Origin: Candidatus Saccharibacteria bacterium UBA2112
GTDB taxonomy: Bacteria; Patescibacteriota; Saccharimonadia; Saccharimonadales; Saccharimonadaceae
Assembly (NCBI GenBank): GCA_002331045.1
Contig: DCYK01000003.1
Location: 1 to 12,133, forward strand
Direction of reading: 5' to 3'
DNA length: 12,133 nt
Position numbers and translations under genes: made by a program. The notes under the pieces were generated by a model that was not told the origin of the DNA, made no database searches, and saw nothing but the letters and a program-made list of their open reading frames with translations. Every line of letters starts with the position of its first letter. The first letter of the stretch is position 1. Positions 1 to 7,366 of this stretch are shown here, piece after piece.

Positions 1-15
1 CTTTCGTATTCCCGA

Positions 16-537
16 ATGCCTCCAGCTCAAAAATTTGTCGACTATATTGAGGCCCATACACTTACGGCCCATTCTCCCGACCCTCATGAAACGAAGCTAA
101 ACGGGTCATTTAGCCTGAAGGCCCCATTGAGTAAACGGGCATATAATTTCTTGGCAGATCATCAGTCTGGTGTCTTGTCGTCACTCGATGCCTCGGGTCA
201 TGCCATGGGCGCCACGGTTTATTATATGTTGCGGGACGCTACTATTTATTTTGTCACAAAATCATCTAGCCGTAAGGCGGCTGGTATTTTGCGAGATTCG
301 CACGTTGCATTGACGGTGACGGATGAGGCGGCTCTGAAGACATTGCAGCTACAAGGTATGGTGTCGGCTGTGACTGATCGGTCGGTTATCGATGAGGTCA
401 TTGGAACTATTATTGTGCCGCGAGATTATGAGGAAGGTCGTAAATTGCCGCCAATTATGCGTACTGAAGGCGATCGCTTTATTGTATTTCAAATTGAGCC
501 TACAACTGGCGAGCTGCGTGATTATAACAGAGCCTAA
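16..537 (+). CDS. PNPOx-like flavin-binding split-barrel family protein (5' end possibly outside window)
   Basis: The 173-aa product resembles the pyridoxamine 5'-phosphate oxidase-like, FMN-binding split-barrel superfamily (general stress protein 26 type). The fold is visible from about residue 38 to the end: an opening helix and strand (LSKRAYNFLADHQSGVLSSL), an alternating strand pair (GATVYYMLRDATIYFVTKSS), then SRKAAGILRDSHVALTVTD and a closing strand pair (DRFIVFQIEPTTGELRDY). Family members bind FMN, F420 or haem and reduce small molecules or act in stress response; the cofactor and substrate cannot be told here. The frame stays open to base 1 with no stop, and about 37 residues precede the domain, so the true start may lie upstream of the window. 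The ATG at 16 is only the first one seen. The gene ends tail-to-tail against the DUF427 gene with no bases between the stops. Confidence 0.7.
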   Translation: MPPAQKFVDYIEAHTLTAHSPDPHETKLNGSFSLKAPLSKRAYNFLADHQSGVLSSLDASGHAMGATVYYMLRDATIYFVTKSSSRKAAGILRDSHVALTVTDEAALKTLQLQGMVSAVTDRSVIDEVIGTIIVPRDYEEGRKLPPIMRTEGDRFIVFQIEPTTGELRDYNRA

Positions 538-840
538 TTAAGAAGTGATCTCGACACCGTTCCAAAATGCGACATAGTCGGCAAAGTCTTTACCGACGCG
601 CTCTATTGAGCCTTCCAGCGGCGTATGATAATACCAAGCGCCAAAGTCATTTTTTTTATCGTCAACGACAATGTCATAGTAGTTTGCGAGACCTTTCCAA
701 TGACAGGTGGTTGTGTGATCGCTGTCGCGAAAAAACTCACGATTGAGTGATTCTGGTGGAAAATACCAGTTACCTTCAATGCGAATCAAATCTTTATCTT
801 CTGCCTCTGCGATGGTTGTATTGTTCCAAATAGCTTTCAT
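538..840 (-). CDS. DUF427 domain-containing protein
   Basis: The 100-aa product is a whole single-domain DUF427 protein (about 90-100 aa is usual). Family marks are the central TTTCHWKGLANYYDI (the TxCxWKGxAxYY signature), the following GAWYYHTP, and the terminal DYVAFWNGVEI (family: vaFw.gVev). The N-terminus matches the usual 'Waa..lAeS.d...vEGn.YFPp' pattern. The fold is a small beta-tent; the biochemical role is unknown and I do not assign one. It is cytoplasmic, with no signal or membrane segment. No Shine-Dalgarno sequence precedes the ATG. Instead an extended -10 (TGC TATATT, 847-855) ends 6 nt upstream, which suggests a leaderless mRNA. The promoter overlaps the last codons of the upstream hydrolase gene (18 nt gap). 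Confidence 0.88.
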   Translation of the reverse strand: MKAIWNNTTIAEAEDKDLIRIEGNWYFPPESLNREFFRDSDHTTTCHWKGLANYYDIVVDDKKNDFGAWYYHTPLEGSIERVGKDFADYVAFWNGVEITS

Positions 841-846
841 ATACTT

Positions 847-855
847 AATATAGCA
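847..855 (-). promoter_or_regulatory. Extended -10 promoter of the DUF427 gene (leaderless type)
   Basis: On the minus strand this reads TGC TATATT, an extended -10 element, followed by only 6 nt before the ATG at 840. The predicted transcript would start at or next to the A of the ATG. No good -35 is seen (TTACGG is the best match at 18 bp). The element overlaps the stop codon region of the hydrolase gene. Confidence 0.5.
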
Positions 856-858
856 TAA

Positions 859-2127
859 TTATCCTGCAGGCCGTAAGGTTGCTGGTACTTCAGGGGGCGG
901 TGGCACTAACGGAGATTCTTGAGGAGGGAGCTCCATCGCTTGAACTGATTGGATTCCTAATGTAGGTCCAAGTTTTAATTGACGGTATCTTCTCTGCTCT
1001 TCGACCGAGTGAACATAGTCCATGATATCGAGGAATGCCTGCTTGTATTCTTCTGGGCGATCCATGGCATTTGCATGTCCGATGTCTGGAATGGTCCACA
1101 GAATATAAGGAGAATCATTCTTGATTGCGGCGTTGGTTATCTTGTGCGTGCTATATACGATATCTACTACTTCATCATCTTCTGGACGTACAGCGCGGGT
1201 GTATACGAGTATGGGTTTGTTGCGGTCGGGGTATTCCCTGCCGAGGTCACGTAATGACCCATCAATATTATGGGTGGTAACGTAACTGTATTGCAGCAAG
1301 TATAGTCTGCCGTTTGCTTGGTGAGGATTGTCGACTCGTGTTCTTCGCGCGTCCTCAATTTCATGAAAGAACCGCGCGCGACGATCATCATCGTTCAAGA
1401 TTCTTTCTCGTCGATCTCTCATTCCCATTTCGAGACCCAAATGAAGCGTTCGCGAGCACTCTAGGTTGAGGCCAATCTTTTTACCGTATTTTACGGCCTC
1501 CATCATTATGTCTCCCTGCTGTCTTTTGTTTGGCATAGTTGATTCTGCACCAATAGGTGTACTATTCATGATAATTGCTCGCACGGTGAGATCGGGGTGA
1601 TTGGTATAAATGTATGCTCCAATATCAGCTCCACCCTTCCCGCCCATACTAAAAGTCTCGAGGATTATTTCGTCGATACCATTAGTATGGGCATGTTCGA
1701 CGATCGTTTGTGCGGCGCCTTGAAAGCCAAAGTCTTGGTCGCTGTAGCCAATTGAAAAAGCTCTTCCCTCTTGGCTCAGCGCTGGAGCGAGTTTTTCAGT
1801 AACTGGATCAGCATCGTGCAGTCCAAGCCCGGGGAGAACATAAATACCAACATTACTTTTTTCGTTCTCGTGCGAGGTGCCTATTTCATTGATAGTTACT
1901 TCGGGATATTCGGCCACGCAGTGTTCCGTTTCGTTTTTGAGGTATAGGTACGATCCTGCGGCAGTCCCTTCAGTCAGCAGGACAGTTCCGATTGTTCCAG
2001 CTGCCATCAAACGTAGTACTTTTCGGCCGAATCGTCGAAGGCGAGGGTATGAGTCAGGCTGCTGTTCTGTAATGGTCTGCTCATCTGAGCCTGACGTCTC
2101 TCGCTTTGCGTTCTGCTCTTTTTGCAT
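859..2127 (-). CDS. Membrane-anchored alpha/beta hydrolase
   Basis: The 422-aa product is an alpha/beta-hydrolase fold protein held by an N-terminal anchor. Residues 1-36 are polar and basic (RLRRFGRK just before the membrane) and about 37-63 form one hydrophobic segment, placing the enzyme outside the membrane. The core holds an oxyanion-region loop (YVLPGLGLHDAD, 96-106) and a nucleophile elbow ETFSMGG with Ser160. Its first position is Thr rather than the usual Gly of GxSxG. A likely acid lies in VRPEDDEVVD (about 313-322), and the likely catalytic His351 is in PDIGHANAMD. Lid-like helices lie between about 195 and 275. The last 25 residues are proline-rich (VPPPPEVP). The substrate is unknown: esterase, lipase or acyltransferase are all possible. 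A Shine-Dalgarno sequence (GGAG, 2133-2136) sits 5 nt before the ATG. Confidence 0.72.
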   Translation of the reverse strand: MQKEQNAKRETSGSDEQTITEQQPDSYPRLRRFGRKVLRLMAAGTIGTVLLTEGTAAGSYLYLKNETEHCVAEYPEVTINEIGTSHENEKSNVGIYVLPGLGLHDADPVTEKLAPALSQEGRAFSIGYSDQDFGFQGAAQTIVEHAHTNGIDEIILETFSMGGKGGADIGAYIYTNHPDLTVRAIIMNSTPIGAESTMPNKRQQGDIMMEAVKYGKKIGLNLECSRTLHLGLEMGMRDRRERILNDDDRRARFFHEIEDARRTRVDNPHQANGRLYLLQYSYVTTHNIDGSLRDLGREYPDRNKPILVYTRAVRPEDDEVVDIVYSTHKITNAAIKNDSPYILWTIPDIGHANAMDRPEEYKQAFLDIMDYVHSVEEQRRYRQLKLGPTLGIQSVQAMELPPQESPLVPPPPEVPATLRPAG

Positions 2128-2163
2128 TCCTTCTCCCTACTTACGGCATGCTTGGTAGTAGCT

Positions 2164-2172
2164 ATTATATCA
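2164..2172 (-). promoter_or_regulatory. Extended -10 promoter of the hydrolase gene, overlapping the upstream stop codon
   Basis: The minus strand reads TGA TATAAT, a perfect -10 hexamer with a TGN extension. The TGA is also the stop codon of the preceding 275-aa gene. The predicted start site would leave a leader of about 30 nt that carries the Shine-Dalgarno sequence of the hydrolase. This gene therefore differs from its neighbours, which look leaderless. Confidence 0.5.
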
Positions 2173-2997
2173 CTCGGGGGGCCTGTTCTGGTTGGCGGGG
2201 GGTTCAGCGTAGAAGTTACCATGATAGAGTATTTCACTATCAGTTGCTTGCACTTGTCCCGGTTGCGGGATTTTGATACCTGTTGCTGTCGTTAGCGTTT
2301 GTTGGAGATGAGAATGGACTCCCATCATGTATACTAATCCCATGCCAGCCCGGGCGATGTCGTGCTGTACAGGATGGTGTAGGCGGTAGCCGCGCGCGAT
2401 AATAGTATGGAGATGACTGAATGATTCATAGACCCGACCATGTTGTCGCATACTTTGCCAAGCTTGTCTACCAAACAGGAGCGCTCTATTACTTCGTTTC
2501 GTATCCGGGTCTATGCATGCAGTAGCGAGTTCTTTTTCCGACAAATCAGGATTTTTTTGCATGAAGTTACTATAATCGACGAATGTTTGTTTCATCTCCC
2601 GAAATGTATCGGTGAAATCAGGATAATGTACAGGAAATATTTTTAGATGATCGGCAATTACGCGAGCCAATTTGAATGATGGCGTACCATTCGTCATTAT
2701 ACCTGTCGCACTTGCTGTGTCACCACTCCACTTCATGATAACAGCGTGGGCGGCCTCGTAGGTGGCAATTGCTTCGTCCGAAGCCTTGTTTCTCCAGATG
2801 CGTTCTTTGTTTGTCGAAAAGATCTGGAGCTTTGCTCTGATGTCGTTATCGGGGAGTGTGTCGTATTTTGATAACCACTCCTGAACACTATGAAAGGCAT
2901 CATTGTCTGGTATATCCCCTCCGGGAAAACGATGACTGGTAATAATACGCGGTCGCTTATCATCGTCTGGTGGCATGTATTCAAACCGACTACTCAT
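2170..2997 (-). CDS. Hypothetical protein, 275 aa, no recognised family
   Basis: I do not recognise a family. The product is a soluble, charged, mostly helical-looking protein with no signal peptide or clear membrane segment. The N-terminus is polar (DDDKRPR). The middle (about 35-215) is rich in aromatic and charged helices such as EAIATYEAAHAVIMKW and YPDFTDTFREMKQTFVDYSNF. A mildly hydrophobic stretch IARAGMGLVYMMGVHSHL falls near 220-237, and the tail is Pro/Asn/Gln-rich (PPANQNRPPE). There is no Cys cluster and no nucleotide-binding loop. It lies between the P-type ATPase (60 nt upstream) and the hydrolase (42 nt downstream), both on the same strand. No Shine-Dalgarno sequence is seen; TATAGT ends 7 nt before the ATG. 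Continuous coding across 828 nt and the correctly placed promoter support a real gene. Confidence 0.75.
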   Translation of the reverse strand: MSSRFEYMPPDDDKRPRIITSHRFPGGDIPDNDAFHSVQEWLSKYDTLPDNDIRAKLQIFSTNKERIWRNKASDEAIATYEAAHAVIMKWSGDTASATGIMTNGTPSFKLARVIADHLKIFPVHYPDFTDTFREMKQTFVDYSNFMQKNPDLSEKELATACIDPDTKRSNRALLFGRQAWQSMRQHGRVYESFSHLHTIIARGYRLHHPVQHDIARAGMGLVYMMGVHSHLQQTLTTATGIKIPQPGQVQATDSEILYHGNFYAEPPANQNRPPE

Positions 2998-3004
2998 AGA
3001 AGTG

Positions 3005-3010
3005 ACTATA
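3005..3010 (-). promoter_or_regulatory. -10 box of the 275-aa gene (leaderless type)
   Basis: TATAGT on the minus strand ends 7 nt before the ATG at 2997, so the transcript would begin at the start codon. No convincing -35 was found in the 60-nt gap after the ATPase gene. Confidence 0.45.
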
Positions 3011-3057
3011 TACTACACCCACCTACTCGATTGGTACAATAGGAACTCTTGCAAGAA

Positions 3058-5598
3058 CTAGTCGACGAGTTGGGCGGTACGTCGCTTTTTGGCGAGTTGA
3101 CGACCAATGAGTTTATGTATTTCGACGAGGACAATTGGTATGGTAAACGCAACCAACCCAGTGATAAGTACATCTGATAGAGCCACGTGTGTCACATGAA
3201 GCACGTCTCCAAGTGGTCCGGTGAGAACGAGTACCTGAAGTGTCACGGCTATGCTGAGGCCAACGTAGAATGGACCATTCCAGGTGCGGAGTCGTGTAAA
3301 TAGTGACTGATGATCGCTGCGGGCATTAAAGGCGTTTGACCACTGCATGACAACCAGTGCGCTAAAGGCAATTGTGCGAGCATACTCTTCTCCGTGGGAG
3401 TCAATGTAGTGGGCAAACATTGCCAAGACAGTGGCGGCCATGCTGAGGGCGACAAGCACCATTCGCGTGATAATGAATTTATTGAGCATTGGCGAATTTG
3501 GACGCTTTGGTTTTCTTTTCATGGCATTTTTCTCGCCTGGCTCTAGACCCAATGGAATGACCATCGCGGTATCAGTGACAAGGTTTACCCATAAAATCTG
3601 CACAGGCAGTAGCGGCAAAGGAAGTCCAACGATAAGCGAGCCAAGCATCGTCAGCGCCTCGCCAGAACTAGTTGAGAGTAAGTAATAAAGCATTCGTCGG
3701 ATATTACTAATGATCGTACGGCCCTCTCGCATGGCGTCGATGATTGATTTGAAGTTATCATCGAGCAGAATAATATCGCCGGCATCCTTTGCGATATGAC
3801 TACCACTGCCCATCGCCAAACCAACGTGAGCGTCAGTGAGGGCTGGTACATCATTGACGCCATCGCCCGTCATGGCGGTGATATTATGCCGTTTGAGTAG
3901 TTCTAGGATGCGATATTTATGCTCGGGGATGACACGGGCAAAGACGCGAACGTCACGAATTGCCTTATCGAGTTCATCATCATTCATGACATTCATATGA
4001 CGGGCATCGAACACCTGCTCGCGTGTTTGTACCATTCCTAGTTCGCGTGCGATATGGTAGGCTGTTTCGGCATGATCACCAGTGACCATACGCACAGTAA
4101 CCCCGGCGTTGAGGGCCATGCTGATTGCACGTTTTGCTTCTGGGCGTAGAACGTCAGAAACAGCAACAAATCCGACAAAATCGAATTTCTGATTTTTTGG
4201 GAGGTCTTCAAACTTCTTGATTTTTTTGCCGATTGTCGTGGTTGCGAGTGCAATTACACGGTAGCCTTGGGAGGTAAGGTCATGAAGCATGTGCTGAGCT
4301 TTCTCGTGTTCATTCGCTGTTAAATCACTGCGCTGCATGATATGTTCTGGGGCGCCTTTGACATCCAGCGTTAAAGTTGCCCCGTGATCCCATATATTTC
4401 CACTCATAGCGACAGCTTGATCAAAAGGGAGAGTTGCTATGACGCGATGCTTGAGCTCTGGCATTTTTTTCTTTTCGACATATTCAATGAATGAAGTATC
4501 CAGTGGATCATGGGCCTTGCCACCGTCACCGTTAACAGTCTTTTGTATATATTCATCGATAGGATGATGACTAAACGGAGGTTGCCATACTTTACCAACA
4601 GTCAATCTGTTTCGGGTAAGAGTTCCGGTTTTGTCAGTTGCGATAGTGGTAATAGCCCCGATGGTCTCGATAGCACGCATAGATCGCACCAATGCTTTAC
4701 GCGCTGCCATGCGACGAATACCGAGGACGAGGACAACCGAGATTGCGATAGGCAGTCCCTCTGGGACGGCGCTAACTGATAGAGCGATAACGAAACGAAT
4801 TGCTTCGGCAAGTGCCATGTCGCGAAGAAGCGCAAGACCAAATGCAATCACTGCCATGGCGGATACAACGCCGATGATTTGGGTAACGAGCTTATCGATT
4901 TTCTTTTGTATTGGGCTTGCTCCTGATGGGCGTGAGGCAAGTGCGGCTAGTTGTCCGAACTGTGTTTCATTACCGGTTTTAGTAACGACTGCGTGGGCCG
5001 TTCCAGCGACGATGAATGCTCCCTGGAATAGGAGGTTGCTACATTCATACGTTTGTTTTTCGCCGTGCAGCGCTTCAGTCTGTTTGCTAATTGGTTGTGA
5101 TTCGCCCGTGAGCATTGACTCATCCGCCCGCACGTTATCGCTCACCATTAACCGCGCGTCGGCTGGAATTTTTTCACCTTCAGACAATACGATAACATCA
5201 CCAGGAACGAGTAACTCAGCGTCGAGTTGTTTGGGAGAGCCGTCTCGTAATACTTCGACACTTTGGGCCTGATGCTTTGAAAGTGATCGCATAATACGTT
5301 CGGTTGAAAAGCGTTGGATATAATAAATCGTCGCACTAATAACCATGATCAGGATGATGATAACCGAGTCGAGGACCTCATGTTGAAACAAACTAATAGC
5401 TGCAGCAACGAAAAGGACCAACATGAACACATTGGCAAATGGTTCGATAATTTTACGCCACAGTGGCTCGCCCTTGACGCTAATGGCGTTCGGTCCATGA
5501 ATACGTAGTCGCTCGTCAGCTTCAACGCCAGAGAGACCATTTTCGCTTGAGTCGAGGTCTTTTAATGTTCTGGTAACTGATTTGTCATAATAAAGCAT
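3058..5598 (-). CDS. Cation-transporting P-type ATPase (P2A, Ca2+-type)
   Basis: The 846-aa product is a full-length P2-type ATPase, an inner-membrane pump driven by ATP. In order it shows: a cation-ATPase N-terminal domain (about 1-50); M1-M2 (about 50-92); the actuator domain with LTGES (163-167); M3-M4 with the ion-binding PEGLP (279-283); the phosphorylation motif DKTGTLT with Asp322; the nucleotide-binding KGAPE (414-418); MVTGDH (504-509); the hinge TGDGVND (577-583); and M5-M10 with M6 reading WVNLVTD (Asn672, Asp676). Against the SERCA sites, Glu280 (M4), Glu647 (M5), Asn672 and Asp676 are kept. SERCA Asn768 corresponds to Ser644 and Glu908 to Gln752, which suggests one complete site. 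Ca2+ is most likely, though Mn2+ or Na+ export cannot be excluded. The start is backed by an extended -10 just upstream. Confidence 0.93.
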   Translation of the reverse strand: MLYYDKSVTRTLKDLDSSENGLSGVEADERLRIHGPNAISVKGEPLWRKIIEPFANVFMLVLFVAAAISLFQHEVLDSVIIILIMVISATIYYIQRFSTERIMRSLSKHQAQSVEVLRDGSPKQLDAELLVPGDVIVLSEGEKIPADARLMVSDNVRADESMLTGESQPISKQTEALHGEKQTYECSNLLFQGAFIVAGTAHAVVTKTGNETQFGQLAALASRPSGASPIQKKIDKLVTQIIGVVSAMAVIAFGLALLRDMALAEAIRFVIALSVSAVPEGLPIAISVVLVLGIRRMAARKALVRSMRAIETIGAITTIATDKTGTLTRNRLTVGKVWQPPFSHHPIDEYIQKTVNGDGGKAHDPLDTSFIEYVEKKKMPELKHRVIATLPFDQAVAMSGNIWDHGATLTLDVKGAPEHIMQRSDLTANEHEKAQHMLHDLTSQGYRVIALATTTIGKKIKKFEDLPKNQKFDFVGFVAVSDVLRPEAKRAISMALNAGVTVRMVTGDHAETAYHIARELGMVQTREQVFDARHMNVMNDDELDKAIRDVRVFARVIPEHKYRILELLKRHNITAMTGDGVNDVPALTDAHVGLAMGSGSHIAKDAGDIILLDDNFKSIIDAMREGRTIISNIRRMLYYLLSTSSGEALTMLGSLIVGLPLPLLPVQILWVNLVTDTAMVIPLGLEPGEKNAMKRKPKRPNSPMLNKFIITRMVLVALSMAATVLAMFAHYIDSHGEEYARTIAFSALVVMQWSNAFNARSDHQSLFTRLRTWNGPFYVGLSIAVTLQVLVLTGPLGDVLHVTHVALSDVLITGLVAFTIPIVLVEIHKLIGRQLAKKRRTAQLVD

Positions 5599-5605
5599 GA
5601 GAACT

Positions 5606-5614
5606 ATTGTAACA
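5606..5614 (-). promoter_or_regulatory. Extended -10 promoter of the P-type ATPase gene (leaderless type)
   Basis: The minus strand reads TGT TACAAT with 7 nt to the ATG at 5598. There is no Shine-Dalgarno sequence in the 40 nt upstream of the start, so the mRNA is probably leaderless. It lies just past the hairpin at 5646-5678, so the pump can be transcribed separately from the gre-like gene. Confidence 0.5.
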
Positions 5615-5645
5615 GATTAGTACTAATGGCGGAATTGTCCAATGA

Positions 5646-5678
5646 ATCAACCCACAGCGGAGTTTGCTGTGGGTTGAT
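5646..5678 (-). terminator. 13-bp perfect hairpin between the gre-like gene and the ATPase gene
   Basis: Arms 5646-5658 and 5666-5678 pair perfectly over 13 bp (core CAACCCACAGC) around a 7-nt loop. The hairpin lies 29 nt past the gre-like stop codon, so it is placed as that gene's terminator. The downstream minus-strand sequence (TTCATTGGACAATT) is only moderately T-rich, so it may act as a weak terminator or a 3'-end stabiliser. Confidence 0.55.
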
Positions 5679-5707
5679 GGTAGGCATGGTGGTATGGTTT
5701 TTTCTGT

Positions 5708-6196
5708 CTATGAGATACGGACAAGCCGAAGTGTTTGCGCTCGGAGTCCCGCCCAGCTGATCTTGTCCGAGATCGTCTTGCCAAGGAGACTTTGGCCCAA
5801 GGGACTCTGGGCACTGACGCGTCCATTACTTGGGTCTGCCTCAACGCCATCGACAATTTGGTAGATCAAATGATCGCCACCTTTGTCGATAAGTTCAACC
5901 TCCGACCCAACAGTGACGCTGTTGAGGATGCCGTTCGACTTCTTTTGTGGGAGCGGCTGAGCAATACGGAGTGTCTCTCGCCGTTCTTCGATTTCTACTT
6001 CTATGGCATCAAGACGCGCCAAGCGTTCTATTCGATCAAGCCGTCCGTCATGGTTATGGATCTTATCATCTTCATGTAGCCCTGCGATTACCTTACGTCG
6101 TTCTTGCTCGAGTTTACTGATTGCTTTTTTGTATTCTTTTCTTCCTCGTTTGCTGAGGTAAACCGTTCGTGATGGCGTGGTTGTTGTTGCATTCAT
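5708..6196 (-). CDS. GreA/GreB-family transcription elongation factor, divergent
   Basis: The 162-aa product has the two-part Gre layout: an N-terminal helical hairpin (about 10-82) and a C-terminal FKBP-like domain (about 93-161). The latter carries VTVGSEVELID, YQIVDGVEAD and the strongly typical SAQSPLGQSLLGK. Gre factors enter the RNA polymerase secondary channel and trigger cleavage of backtracked RNA. The usual tip signature GDLxENAEY, whose Asp41/Glu44 hold the catalytic Mg2+, is not present. The tip region reads HEDDKIHNHDGRLDRIE, so cleavage activity is uncertain. I chose the ATG at 6196 because AGGAGG (6206-6211) lies 9 nt upstream. A longer frame reaches 6292, but the extra residues do not match the family. 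Neighbours are the sensor kinase upstream and the ATPase downstream. Confidence 0.8.
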   Translation of the reverse strand: MNATTTTPSRTVYLSKRGRKEYKKAISKLEQERRKVIAGLHEDDKIHNHDGRLDRIERLARLDAIEVEIEERRETLRIAQPLPQKKSNGILNSVTVGSEVELIDKGGDHLIYQIVDGVEADPSNGRVSAQSPLGQSLLGKTISDKISWAGLRAQTLRLVRIS

Positions 6197-6205
6197 TTCT
6201 TGTTT

Positions 6206-6211
6206 CCTCCT
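6206..6211 (-). promoter_or_regulatory. Strong Shine-Dalgarno sequence that sets the gre-like start
   Basis: A perfect AGGAGG on the minus strand lies 9 nt before the ATG at 6196. It decides for this start over the in-frame ATG at 6292, which has no such element. It is the best Shine-Dalgarno match in the window. Confidence 0.75.
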
Positions 6212-6296
6212 CTTTCTCTCTTTATTTCGGTGGCATTTGCCTACCTTGCCCCTATCATGGCAGATGAAACTTAAAAACAAATGAAAATGCAAATGT

Positions 6297-7298
6297 TTAT
6301 TTATTTTTTTTCAATGGTAGTATGACAGTGAAACTAGTCAGGTTATTCTTGCTTGACACAGTCACTCGCCCGCCGTGTAATTTAATGATCTCACGGGCAA
6401 GCGCAAGCCCCAGTCCTGTTCCACTATTTCCTGAACGTGCTTCATCTGCACGAAAGAACCGATCAAATATATAGGGTAGCTTTTCAGAAGGGATCACCTT
6501 GCCATGATTAGTAATCTTTAGTTTTATATTCTTTGTATTCTCTACGAGCCTGAGCGTGATGATCGATCCGCTGTAACTGTACTTAATGGCATTATCAACG
6601 AATATCATGATCAGTTCTTGGAGTGTTGAGGCGTTTCCTTCTATAACTACCGAGTCCGAGGGGAGAATATACCGAATTCGTTTGATGTCATCACCATATT
6701 TTTGCACGCTTTCGGCAATCGTTTTGTTTAGGTCGACAGGTCGAAACGCTAAGTTGGCGTAATCAAGTCGCGACAGTAATAATAATGTTTGGGTTAGCTT
6801 CGTCAGTCTATCAACCTCTTCGAGATTGCTCTCAAGCAGTTCGCGCATCTCGGCCTTTGTTAGTTTTGGATCACGGAGGGCCACCTCGAGCTCGCTCTTG
6901 ATCGATGCCAGGGGTGTTTTAAACTCATGGCTCGCATCGCTGGTAAATCGTGATTGGGCTTCATGGGCGCGTTGAATTGGCCCAAGGAGATTGCGGACAT
7001 AGCGATAACATGCAAGACCGCTTATTGAAAAGAGAATGATGCTCACTATAAGAAGTAGGATGATATTTTGTCGCAGTGCAATCAATTCCTGATTGCGCTG
7101 AAAGTTTGATGACAATCGAGGCTCTGTTGAAAGCAATACCCCGAGTCCCTGCTCTTCGAGAATGTTTTCGAGTTCTGAAAAGCGATTATCTGATGAGACT
7201 GTTGTAATGCCAAAAAGAATAATCCCCAAAATAAGCGATATGGCAACAAGGATTGTTACAAAGTATGTCGTGATTTTTGCGGCGACGGAGTCGAACAT
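6297..7298 (-). CDS. Two-component sensor histidine kinase (HisKA/HATPase_c)
   Basis: The 333-aa inner-membrane sensor kinase has a first membrane segment at about 12-33, a short outer loop at about 34-77, a second segment at about 78-98, HisKA at about 108-178 and HATPase_c at about 222-330. The H box is SDASHEFKTPL with phospho-accepting His124. The N box has VDNAIKYS (Asn236), the F box FDRFFRAD (278-285) and the G2 box GTGLGLAL (293-300). The G1 position reads ITNHGKVIP, with Asn in place of the usual Asp, a variant known in this kinase group. There is no HAMP domain between TM2 and HisKA. The signal sensed is unknown and the outer loop of about 44 residues is small. It lies 68 nt after the response regulator gene and surely pairs with it. 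The gene ends in a Lys-rich tail. Confidence 0.92.
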   Translation of the reverse strand: MFDSVAAKITTYFVTILVAISLILGIILFGITTVSSDNRFSELENILEEQGLGVLLSTEPRLSSNFQRNQELIALRQNIILLLIVSIILFSISGLACYRYVRNLLGPIQRAHEAQSRFTSDASHEFKTPLASIKSELEVALRDPKLTKAEMRELLESNLEEVDRLTKLTQTLLLLSRLDYANLAFRPVDLNKTIAESVQKYGDDIKRIRYILPSDSVVIEGNASTLQELIMIFVDNAIKYSYSGSIITLRLVENTKNIKLKITNHGKVIPSEKLPYIFDRFFRADEARSGNSGTGLGLALAREIIKLHGGRVTVSSKNNLTSFTVILPLKKNK

Positions 7299-7366
7299 GC
7301 TATATAGACTGTACCTGATAGCGCGGCGATTGTTAACTGCTGCGCTTATAGATACGGTTCACTGTA

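Noticed and set aside
3047..3056. Palindrome TCTTGCAAGA at the end of the ATPase gene as a terminator
   Set aside because: It is only 10 bp with no loop and no T-tract, so it cannot form a useful hairpin.
4631..5272. 213-aa plus-strand frame inside the ATPase gene
   Set aside because: It lies opposite a full-length gene with all P-type ATPase motifs, and its composition (Ser/Thr/Ala/Arg-rich) is that of an antisense shadow.
6197..6292. Longer start for the gre-like gene (194-aa frame)
   Set aside because: The extra residues do not match the family, and a perfect AGGAGG lies at the right distance before the ATG at 6196.
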